Source: Adiantum capillus-veneris (taxonomy: Eukaryota > Streptophyta > Polypodiopsida > Polypodiales > Pteridaceae). Taken from it: a DNA stretch of 64,000 bases. The stretch's first letter is position 1; each line of letters opens with the position of its first letter. Shown piece by piece: positions 1 through 8,815 of this stretch. Under the pieces are notes generated by a model that was not told the origin of the DNA, searched no databases, and saw nothing but the letters and a program-made list of their open reading frames with translations. Both the position numbers and the translations under genes were made by a program. The DNA is taken from contig CM043963.1 of the NCBI GenBank assembly GCA_014529385.2, forward strand, positions 106,671,912 through 106,735,911, written 5' to 3'.

Positions 1-70
1 AATAAGCAGCCAGCAAAACCATGATTTTTTCCCCACAGGGGTTGGGCAAAGTTTCTTTCATTTATTCACT

Positions 71-81
71 TGCGCGCGCGT

Positions 82-115
<34 letters not shown>

Positions 116-119
116 ATAG

Positions 120-184
<65 letters not shown>
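71..184. repeat. Compound microsatellite (CG/CA/TA/GA)n
   Basis: Short CG run, then CA, TA and GA dinucleotide runs in succession. No gene is visible in the first 300 bases. Confidence 0.95.
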
Positions 185-187
<3 letters not shown>

Positions 188-307
188 ATTGATTTGGGTT
201 ATGGGAGGAGAAGGCACCAAATCGTAGCCTTCAATAAATCACTTACAAATTTGTGTTAAAGAAAGAGTGAATGGGTGGCAAACCTCCAAGTTCAACAACT
301 TGCCTAG

Positions 308-345
308 CCTCTTGTTGCTCACTGCAGCATACTCTCATTTGAATT

Positions 346-388
<43 letters not shown>

Positions 389-1180
389 CTTTCTTAGGCT
401 ATGGTCACGTGTGGCTAAGCCAACTATGTCCAAATAGAGCATTAAATGAATAACTAAGCCTCTTGCATGTTCATGGGAGGCTTAGTTATTCATTCATCCT
501 CTTGTTGCTCATTGCAGCATACTCTCATTTGAAATTTTGAGAGAGAGAGAGATACATTACTTTCTTAGGCTATGGTCACGCGAGGCTAAGCCAACTATGT
601 CCAGATAGAGTATTAAATGAATAACTAAGCTTCTTGCATATTCATGTGAGTCTTAGGCTGGGTTCACACTGCACATGTTTAGCTTACGCTGACCAACCAA
701 GTGATCAATCGGAGAGTTTTTCAGTTCACACTACTCAAGGTCGAAGCAATGTAAGGTTGTTGTGGCATGCTGACTCACAACACAGAAGTGAGTTTCTTGT
801 TCCGGCTGGTTGAGCCGCCCAAAGTTGGACATCTGCACCAGCAACCAATCGATTGCTTGCTCTTGCCTGCGCAGAAGCACTTTTTGCAGGCGTTGTTATG
901 CGCAATGTGGACAAGATTGGAGCTAAGAGAAAGGGGCATGAAAAGCTTGGGTGGAAAAGCGTACAACAACTGATGCACAGTCTGAATTAGCCCTTCATTC
1001 ATCCTCTTGTTGCTCATTGCAACATACTCTCATTTGAAATTGAGAGAGAGAGAGATTACTTTCTTAGGCTATGGTCATGCGAGGCTAAGACAACTATGTC
1101 CAGACAGAGCATTAAATGAATAACTAAGCCTCTTTCATGTTCATGCGAGGCTTAGTTATTCATTCATCCTCCCAACTAAG
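308..1180. repeat. Degenerate tandem repeat, ~190 bp unit, three copies
   Basis: A unit starting with CCTCTTGTTGCTCA begins at 308, 498 and about 1003. Each unit carries a GA run (347-385 in the first), then the GGCTATGGTCA motif. Units 1 and 3 also keep a perfect 18 bp hairpin (arms 445-462/477-494 and 1115-1132/1147-1164); in unit 2 the second arm is interrupted. The third copy is displaced because unit 2 is broken by the segment at about 656-990. Confidence 0.75.
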
Positions 1181-1511
1181 CCTTGAACTTCACAACTATG
1201 CCAAAATTGGCATAGTTACAAAGGGTGGGCATAGTCATTCATTTAATGCTCTTTTTTGTGTGCGACCAAGAATGAGGCTTAGTTATTCGTTCGAGGCTCA
1301 TAGGTTGCGTTCTCTTGGGCGTATTCTCTTTCTCTATTGGGGAGGTGGTTCCCACGGTCGCCATTTGAGGGTGTAATTTACAACAATGTACACTTGTAAA
1401 TACATGATAGGTGTAAAAAAGATTTCTCCCTACTACCTTCCACGTTAATGGTAAATGAAGCTTAGTTATTTGTTCAAATAACTGATAACTAAGCCTCACG
1501 TGACCATAGCC
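397..1511. mobile_element. Harbinger/Tourist-like inverted-repeat element (non-autonomous)
   Basis: The left end GGCTATGGTCACGTG (397-411) is matched in inverted orientation at the right end (1497-1511), and both sides are flanked by TTA (394-396 and 1512-1514). A 3 bp TTA duplication with GG-starting ends is typical of PIF/Harbinger miniature elements. Internal copies of the same end near 568 and 1068 suggest nested or tandemly amplified elements. No transposase is encoded. Confidence 0.6.
656..990. mobile_element. Possible second inverted-repeat element inside the first
   Basis: The left end reads GGCTGGGTTCACACTGCACAT. The right end near 972-991 is an imperfect inverted match differing by one deletion and a few substitutions. 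It interrupts tandem unit 2, because sequence to its right rejoins the unit (TTCATTCATCCTC). The target duplication is ambiguous. Reading frames at 767-973 and 775-1017 inside it have no recognisable product. Confidence 0.4.
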
Positions 1512-1542
1512 TTATTGTTTGGGTATCCTATGATGAGAGCAA

Positions 1543-1626
1543 TGTTCGGGTTTATTCTCCCACATTAAGTGATCAATTTAATATGAGAAAATCATTTGGG
1601 TTGGTTAGATATTAGATTTTATGACA
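1543..1626 (-). repeat. Left terminal repeat of chromovirus 1 (3' LTR remnant)
   Basis: 84 bases matching 8732-8815 with a few mismatches. On the minus strand it runs TGTCATAAAATC to about GAACA. Similarity stops abruptly at 1543, so it is either a very short LTR or the first 84 bases of a longer LTR whose remainder was deleted. Confidence 0.75.
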
Positions 1627-1989
1627 TTACCTCTCTCTTGAAATCATAGTCGTCCTCGACTATGAGGTAGAAGAGATAAAGGCATAGTCATTAATTAATT
1701 TTACTTAGCAGGTAGAGGATCCCTTTTCAACCTACGACATCTTTCCAAGATGGATGACTAATCCATTTGGTGCTTGGGAGACATTGATGCCGCAAGCATG
1801 TCTACTCTTTAGTCCATTTCATTCTCCCAAAGTAGAGTGACAAATTCTACTTGGTGTTTAAGAGATGTTGTCATCACAAACATGATTCTAAGCATGCATG
1901 CTAGTTAAATTAAAAAGAGAATTAGTCTTATAAGACAAAAACATGGATCATTTAAAAGAAATTTGTACATTTATTTACTCCAATGTAGC

Positions 1990-2330
1990 ATTGTAAGCAT
2001 TGACAAGGTTCATACTATCCTTAAGCTGTATTCCTTGCATCCATCTAGCATCTTCAAAAGGATAATTTTTGAATTTAATAAGATACCATCGGATAATCTT
2101 AACATGTTGTAGTACCTTGTCTTCATGCCAAAGGATAGCTTCGGGTTGTAGCACCTCTTCTTGGTCTTCAACTTCGGGAGGGTCTTCAATAATTGGTCAC
2201 TTCGTGGCTCTCCTTTGTAGGGCTTGAGTAGGCTCACATGAAAAGCATTGTGGATGAGCCAATGGTTGGGCAATTTGAGTTGGTAGGCCGTCTCATTGAT
2301 AGGCTTCAAAATTTGGAAAGGACCGTAGTA
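1990..2330 (-). pseudogene. Chromovirus 1 integrase C-terminus and chromodomain
   Basis: The frame 2010-2309 begins with the conserved integrase tail (KPINETAYQL then HNAFHVSLLKPYKG), which links integrase to the chromodomain. After a frameshift the chromodomain continues in another frame with WYLIKFKNYPFEDARW, matching the VKF/KW-x-NY pattern. In active chromoviruses this module guides integration toward marked chromatin. Low similarity resumes below 1990. Confidence 0.8.
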
Positions 2331-3260
2331 TCTTTTTGGTAGCTTAGCATAATATTTTTGATCGCCCGTAGGATTTTTGCCCGTCGTTTGCTTTAATCAA
2401 ACCTTAGGAAACTTAAGTAAGACCCAATCATTTTCTTTGAATGTTAAGGCCCTTCTGTGCTTGTCAGCAGCAGCTTTTGGCCTTTGATGAGAGATGGATA
2501 TAGCCTCCTTAATCTTTTGAAAAGATTCTTGTAGGTCACGACTATACTCATCGGCGGCGAAGATCTTTTGAGTAGTAAGGGACTTTTAGGTCTTCCTTCA
2601 ATGATCTCAAAAGGTGCTTTTTCCGTAAAAGTATGTACAATATATTGTAGGCATACTCAACAAGAGGTAAGTACTTTTCCCATTGTGAGCGTTGATCTAC
2701 TTTGGTAACATAGTCTTGAGTAGATCGAGTATCGTAAGATTAGCTATCTCACTTTGGCCATCCATTTGTGGGTGATAGGCCGAAGAGAAATTTAATCTTG
2801 TTCCTAGATTTTCAAGACACCTTTCCAGAAATTACTGGTCATTCTAGGATCTCTATCTGACACGATGGATGTTGGTAATCCATGGTGTTTGGAAATATGT
2901 GATATAAAGAGAGTTGCCATTTGGTATGCCTTAATAATCTTTTTGACAAGAATAAAGTGTGCTTGTTTGCTAAACCTGTTGACTATTGTCCATATTCCCA
3001 TATTCCCATGGATAGACTTGGGTAATCCAAAGATGAAATCCATGGATATACTCTCCCATGGTGAATTTGGGATAGGCAATGGCTGGAGTAATCCACGTTG
3101 CTTCCCTCTATCATATTTGGTCTTTTGGCATACTACACATTTTGAAACATACTCTGGTATGTCCACTTTCATTGTAGGCCAATAGATATATGTCTCTACT
3201 CCTCAGAGAGTAGGTTGAATACCTTTATGCCCCGCATAGGGAGGAGCACGGGATTCATAC
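2330..3260 (-). pseudogene. Chromovirus 1 integrase core, broken
   Basis: The best open piece is 2804-3172 (122 aa): CVVCQKTKYDRGKQRGLLQP, the end of the zinc-binding HHCC domain, then MDFIFGLPKS (first catalytic Asp) and VSDRDPRMTSNFW (second Asp). Just upstream (about 3200-3260) APPYAGHKGIQPTL supplies the zinc-finger His region. Below 2804 the frame is broken, but residual similarity (KYLPLVEYAYN near 2640-2680) continues to the C-terminal tail. Confidence 0.8.
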
Positions 3261-4056
3261 ATAACTTTCTCATGAAGGGAATGGGTAACACATAGCCTAT
3301 TGCCATGGAGAAGATAACCATCCTGCAAGTTGAATGGTTCCTCTTTCTTCCCCAAAGCAAGGGCTGACATTATGTCTCTAAAATCAGGATCAGTAGCATA
3401 CTCGTTTATCATAGAAGATAGATCATTGTGAGTAGCTATAGACACTATATTAACCTTTGGTCGTCGTGAAAGTGCATCAGCCACTTGATTGTGCTTACCA
3501 GCAATGTGAGCAATATGAAAATTAAATTGTGAAAGAGAATTTTCCCACTTCATTTGTTTGTTGGGCAGCTTGGTTTGCGTCATGAAATACTTGAGACTTT
3601 GATGGTCTATTTGTGGAGTCCCCAATAGCCAGTGCTTCCATGTGTCTAGGGCATGTAGAACAGCTAAAAGTTCTTTCTCACAAATGCCCAAGACTCGTTC
3701 ATCCGTATTGAGTCTTCGGCTCTCATATGCTATGCATGCCCTTCTTGACGCAAAACTGCTCCAAGGCAATCACCACAAGCATCACATTGGACCTCAAATG
3801 GTTTTGAGAGATCCGGAAGCATGAGAACTGGTTGGGAGATAAGCTTCTCCTTGAGCTTATCAAAAGCATTTTTCTCTTTAGCAGTCCATACATACTTAAC
3901 GTTCTTCTTAGTTAAGTCATGTAGTGGTCCTGCTATTTGAGAGAATTTTTTTATGAAGCGCCTATAGTATGCGCACATACCAATAAATATTCTTAGCTCA
4001 TGTAGATTCTTTGGGTTAGGCCATGCTTTTATTACCTCTAACTTTGATGGATCCAT
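3203..4056 (-). pseudogene. Chromovirus 1 RT connection and RNase H
   Basis: Two overlapping frames: 3730-4056 holds the RT thumb/connection (YYRRFIKKFSQIAGPLHDL) and the start of RNase H (FEVQCDACGDCLGAVL). A frameshift near 3760 moves to 3203-3769, which holds RNase H parts AYESRRLN, EKELLAVLHAL and IAGKHNQVADALSRR. The expected TDH motif reads IDHQSLKYF, a Thr to Ile change. The start of the integrase zinc domain follows. Confidence 0.85.
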
Positions 4057-4101
4057 ACGGATACCATCTTGGGAGATAACATGACCTAGGTGTTGAATTT
4101 C

Positions 4102-4878
4102 TTAAAGGAAAAAATCACTTTTCTTTTGGTTGAGAAAAAACTTATTCTCCCTCAATGCTTGAAAAATCACTTGGAGATGTTGCGTATGTTCCTCTAAAGA
4201 CTTGGAGTAGATGATGATATCATCAAAGAACACTCCAGTGAATTTACGATAAGGTCTAAAAAATTTATCCATTAGATGATTGAATGTAGCTGGTGCATTA
4301 GTCAAGCCAAAAGGCATGACTAGATATTTATAAAGACCAAACGTTGTGCGAAACCCGGTCTTTAGGATATCTTCATCCACTATCCTTATTTGATGATAGC
4401 CACTCTTAAGTTCAATCCTACTGAAGTAGGTAGAGCCTTGTAGCTTATCAAATAGATCTTCTACCCGAGGCACGGGAAATCTATTTTTGATAGTGATAAG
4501 GTTTAGTTCTCGATAGTCCACACACATACGGTATGTACCATCTTTCTTTTGCACTAAAAGGACTCGAGAACAAAAGGGAGAGGAACTAGGCCTCACCATC
4601 CCTTTGTCTACCAATTCCTGTACTTGCCTCATGATCTCCTCTTGTTGAGCTTGTGAGACTCGATAAGGAGGCTTGTTAGGCGGTGAGCTTCCTGGAAGGA
4701 GCTCAACGCGATGGTCATCATCCCCTCGTTTTGCAGGTAAGTCCATAGGGATCTCATCAATGAACACATCTTGGAATCCTTTTAACAAAGTAGACAAGTG
4801 TAACTCTTCTTGATTCCTACCATTTACATTTGATGAAACATTAGGATCTTTTAGTGATTCTTTGACAGAGCTCTTCAT
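4102..4878 (-). pseudogene. Chromovirus 1 reverse transcriptase
   Basis: 258 aa frame with the gypsy RT core: PYRVSQAQQEEIMRQVQEL, VLLVQKKDGTYRMCVDYREL, the NRFPVPRVEDLFDKL region and the active-site loop FFDDIIIYS. The first catalytic Asp of motif A, normally in SRIDLKSGYHQIRI, is Glu here (SRIELKSGYHQ), which should cripple polymerase activity. A TAA at about 4100 cuts it from the downstream EIQHLGHVIS segment in the same frame. Some upstream residues belong to the protease-RT spacer. Confidence 0.9.
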
Positions 4879-4989
4879 TGACTTATCAAAAGCAGGAGGA
4901 TTTACAAGTGGAATAGTACGACCACGCTCATAGCATCTATGTACATGTTCTTTCCCCTGTAGGTGATGTAGATTATCCTTTCAGGGAAC

Positions 4990-5230
4990 TTCATACCTCA
5001 TGTTGGAGAGGAGAGATGAAGAAGTCTTCTTTGTCGACATAGCTTTGTACATGAAGCCTCAACTCCCAATCAAGGGAGTAACGAAGGCTTGCTGTCCCTT
5101 GAAAGTTGCATCAATCGTTACCATATCCCCCATCTCGAAAGCTTGAATGCCCAACTTGGTGGCCAACTCCGTTGATATGAATTTGTGAGTAGAGCCAGGG
5201 TCAAACAAGATGAATGCATCATGCTCTCTT
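4990..5230 (-). pseudogene. Chromovirus 1 retropepsin (aspartic protease)
   Basis: The minus-strand translation reads AFILFDPGSTHKFIS (catalytic D-P-G-S variant of DTG/DSG), then ATKLGIQAFEMGDMV. A stop follows after TPLIGS, and a frameshift is needed to reach the RT frame. It is not an open frame of its own. Confidence 0.7.
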
Positions 5231-5259
5231 ACCTTCCCCCAAGCATAGGAAAGTGATGA

Positions 5260-6231
5260 TCATTTGCAATGGGCGTCCTCTTTTGGAGCTTCAATGGTGG
5301 AAGCCATAGGAGTCTCATTGCGAGCATTCTTTTTGGGGCAAGAATGATAGCCATGTCCTTGGTCCCCACACCTGAAACACTTATGGTCCTTGCGAAAAGC
5401 TTCAAGCTCTTCAGGAGAGAGTTTGTTTTTACCTTTGTAAACTCCCTTATCCTTCGACCAATTGTTGTTGTTGTTGTTGGAAGTGCCTTGGGAAGAATTT
5501 TGAGCATTGGTCTTCCCCTTTGCATCATTTTTGTCTTTGTTTTCCATGGGCTTGCCATTCCGTCGAGCCCCTTGATGGAAATTAATGCATGAAGCAACCA
5601 TGGTGTGATGGATTACTTCGCTAATAGAACCAGGCCATTGAGAGTTGATGTATTCAGCCATCTCTTCAACTAATACCGCATAGAATTTCTGCCTTTGCTC
5701 GGCAAAATCTATCTTTTGAAAGACAGTGGCCTTGAGATGTAAATCCCAAAACTTGTCTACATACTTGTGGATAGACTCATGAGAGAGAAGCTTCAAGCTG
5801 CACCATTCCGTAAGCACTTTGTCCTTTGCATTGCTTGTAAGGAATTGCTTCATGATGGAAACTCGTAGAGTTTTCCATGTCTTTGGGGCTTCGTAGTTGC
5901 CACAAAGGCTAGTCCACCATTGACAAGCTGATTTTTGAAAGTGCATAGCTACATGGCGTAGCTTGGAGGACTCTGTGAAGCCCTCATCTCCAAAGGCCGC
6001 ATCAAATTGCTGGATGAAGGCCAATACTTTGTTGGTAGCACCAAATGTGCCATCATAGGTGAGAAAAGAGATACTCTTTCCCCCCTCCTTGAACTTCTTT
6101 AGCTTTTGTGACCTTCGCCATGCAGGGAATGATTTGCGATTTCCTCCCCTCTTCTCCTTCTTCTTCACCTTCCTCCTCTTCTGATGAAAGGTATGGCTAT
6201 CCTCCTGTCTTTGGGGCTTCGCACTTTCCAC
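5260..6231 (-). pseudogene. Chromovirus 1 gag, C-terminal half with zinc knuckle
   Basis: 323 aa frame. The first ~130 residues repeat the capsid-like segment that also ends the neighbouring gag frame (FPAWRRSQKLKKFKEGG, IQQFDAAFGDEGFT, HFQKSACQWWTSL). It continues through the retrotransposon gag core (TLRVSIMKQFLTSNAKDKVL, EWCSLKLLSHESIHKYVDKF), an Asn-rich stretch, and a CCHC zinc knuckle CFRCGDQGHGYHSC. The N-terminal ~20 residues come from an inverted 58 bp segment, so this is not the native start. Confidence 0.85.
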
Positions 6232-6548
6232 AAAGGCTAGCCCACCATTGACGATATGATTTTTGAAAGTGCATAGCTACATGCCGTAGCTTGGAGGAAT
6301 CCGTAAAGCCCTCATCTCCAAAGGCCGCATCAAATTGCTGGATGAAGGCCAACACTTTGTTGGTAGCACCAAATGTGCCATCATAGGTGAGAGAAGAGAT
6401 ACTCTTTCCCCCCTCCTTGAACTTCTTTAGCTTTTGTGACCTTCGCCATGCAGGGAATGATTTGCGATTTCCTCCCCTCTTGTATTCTCTAGGAGGATAG
6501 CCATAGCTTTCATCGGAAGAGGAGGAAGGTGAAGAAGAAGGAGAAGAG
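5881..6548. repeat. Gag segmental duplication with inverted junction
   Basis: The segment 5881-6148 recurs at 6209-6486 (period 328). Between the copies, 6149-6206 is the reverse complement of 6491-6548 (58 bases, two mismatches). The arrangement is copy, inverted tail, copy, original tail. Confidence 0.9.
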
Positions 6549-7045
6549 GGTGACCTCTTCCTAGCCCTTTTCTTCCTTTGTTTCCTCTCTTCTCTTTTTG
6601 AATGACGAGGAGAAGGACTGTGTGTTGATCTTTTCCTCTTGAGAGGAGTGGGTGATCGTCTAGACTGTTGTCTTTGTGGAACCACATCTTCAAAGGAACT
6701 TAAATTTTCATTGCTTTCTTGCTCTTTGGATTCCTCCTCTCGTATGGGAGAGAGTCCTCTTTTGGGGGTCTCTTCAAGAGGCCTCCTAAGCTCTCTCTCC
6801 TCTTGGAGAGGAAGGGAAATTCCATAAGCACAAAGTTGTTGAGTAACTTCGGCTTGCAAAGCAAGGTTGCCCATAGCTTGCTTCAACCTAGTGACGAGAT
6901 AATTCACAAACATGGGAGCATCATCATTAGCACATTCATGTGCAAAATCAAAGCTATCAATGTTCATTCTACTCTCTTGATTATTGTCAACCATGTTAAC
7001 AAAATTTATGTAAGTAATTAGTGTATGCTTTGGCAATTCAAACAC
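6197..7045 (-). pseudogene. Chromovirus 1 gag, N-terminal half
   Basis: 282 aa frame starting at a plausible native ATG (7043-7045). It has an acidic N-terminus, a long Arg/Ser/Pro-rich, highly charged middle (RSPTPLKRKRSTHSPSPR; SSPSSSPSSSSDESYGYPP), then the capsid-like segment shared with 5260-6231. It ends early at PKTGG where the duplicated copy is joined. Confidence 0.8.
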
Positions 7046-8731
7046 CCACGGCTCGGAGTGGTTAATTATAGAGAGTAGAGGAGTAGGTCTAACATAGCAG
7101 AGTTGCCCAGGGATAGCTCCTTTCAGACTTCTTATGGCTCAATAATGGTAAAGCCGTAGGCAAGTCTAAAAAGACTCCATTATTAAGTCTAAAGCTCCCG
7201 AGGTGTGCACCATATCCCACATAGTGGGCTCAACAAAACCGATAATAGATCCCAGTTCCACTTACCCTAATATAATTAACAACATCAACCATTTATAGGC
7301 TACTTAAGGACCTCTCTTCTTAAGTAAGAAAAGAGAAACCAAATGTTGTGATTCCAATGTAATGTAATTAGCCTTTTAACTTGAGTTGGAGCGGAAAATG
7401 AATAACATATTGAGCATTTCCTTGAGCATTCCTTTGTGTGTCGATGTAGAGTAAGAAAGAAAGTGCTTGGATGGAGAGAGAGCAACACTAACACATTCAT
7501 TACTTCATTAACATGGCATGAACAATACTTGTAAAAGAGAGTGAGAGTATAGAGTAATTGACACCAATAGAGGACTGGATTAGTTGGAGCCGGTCCCCCC
7601 TCCAATAGCCATTTGTATTATAGATTCTTCCATAACGGAAGTCTTGTTTACAATACAACTGATTGTGTTCCTTGAGACCTTCTTGATGAGGTGAAGATGG
7701 CAAGCTTCACTACCAAGCATTAGCATAACAACAACAATAAACATGATTAGCATGAAATTGAAAAATGCCAACCTCAATCCCAAGACCTCAAACACCATGA
7801 AAGGTGAGGAGAGCTCGCAGGGAGTGAGGAAGAAGAGAAAAGTAGTAGTATCTCTACGAGAAAGCAATACCCCCTTGCACATAATCACTCATAGCTCTTG
7901 TAGCATAGCTTAGCATAGTGATAATGGAGATTAGAGAGATTGATAAGCAAGCATAAACATTCTCTTGTGTGGATTTGCATCCATAGCCAAGAGCTTCTTG
8001 TAGTAAGCACTCAACTTCTCAAGCTTGGAGAAGGAAATGGAGTTCTTGTTTCACAAGAGTGTGTCAAGAGAAGAATGAGAGAGAGAGAGAGACATGGCTC
8101 ATGGGATGTTCAAAAATGAGAGAGATAGAGAGAGACGGAGAGAGGTAGCTTGGTCGATCCCCTTTCCTAGGCTTCCCTTGAAGCTCATTGGGCCATGTAG
8201 CCCTCTAGCCAATGAGAGCTTGGCTCCCTTCAGGGCAAGTTGTGTAGTCTCTTGAAAAATTTCTTTCTTTCCCACTTGTGAGGTTAAGCTAGCACCCCCC
8301 TTGCTTAAGCACAACCCTTGCCTGCTTGAGCATTGTACCTCTACACCTGACATGTGGCCCCTTTCCTCTCATGAGAGTATGGGCCCTTGGTGAGGTGCAT
8401 ACATACTACTCACATCCCTCCTTTGTAGGGCTCGCCCCCTTCTTTGTAGCAAGTTCTTTGAACTTGGTAAGGAGGCAGGCCCGTTGCTTAAGCGCAGCCC
8501 TTGCTTAAGCAAGCTGCCCCCTTGCCTGCTTGGACCTTAATTGACTAAAGTTTAAAAGACTATGTCTTAAGGATTTTAACACTTACCTTTGGAGCCTTTA
8601 ATGAAACCAACCCTAAGGTCTTTTGCTCCATTGATTGGCCTTGCTCTTTGATAGACCATTTCTCATTTGGACCCCTTTACCATTGACCCCGTGTTGAAAT
8701 AGATCTATAAGCACATCTATATCTTAACCCT
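7046..8731 (-). other. Chromovirus 1 leader and possible long 5' LTR
   Basis: No coding similarity. On the minus strand it runs from the right terminal repeat to the gag ATG. A TATA-like CCTATAAATGG lies near 7287-7297, and small GA runs lie near 8080-8140. If the left LTR was truncated to 84 bp, the true 5' LTR may extend from 8815 down to roughly 7200. No clear tRNA primer site was recognised. Confidence 0.4.
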
Positions 8732-8815
8732 TGTTCCCATTTATTCTCCCACATTAACTGATCACTTTGATATGAGAAAATCATTTAGGTTGGTTAGATA
8801 TTAGATTTTATGACA
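8732..8815 (-). repeat. Right terminal repeat of chromovirus 1
   Basis: Direct-repeat partner of 1543-1626. Its minus-strand start TGTCATAAAATC abuts Helitron coding sequence at 8816. Confidence 0.75.

Larger units (their letters stand above)
1543..8815 (-). mobile_element. Ty3/gypsy chromovirus 1, decayed
   Basis: Reading down the minus strand the order is gag, zinc knuckle, aspartic protease, reverse transcriptase, RNase H, integrase and chromodomain, the chromovirus order. An 84 bp direct repeat bounds it (1543-1626 and 8732-8815), starting TGTCATAAAATC on the minus strand. A purine-rich tract (AAGAGAGAGG on the minus strand, about 1629-1640) sits just before the left repeat, as expected for second-strand priming. 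Frameshifts and stops break every gene. Its right edge abuts Helitron coding sequence, so it inserted into a Helitron. No target duplication was found. Confidence 0.85.

Noticed and set aside
5269-5592. 107 aa plus-strand frame and 122 aa minus-strand frame over gag
   Set aside because: Shadows of the gag frame at 5260-6231, which carries the zinc knuckle.
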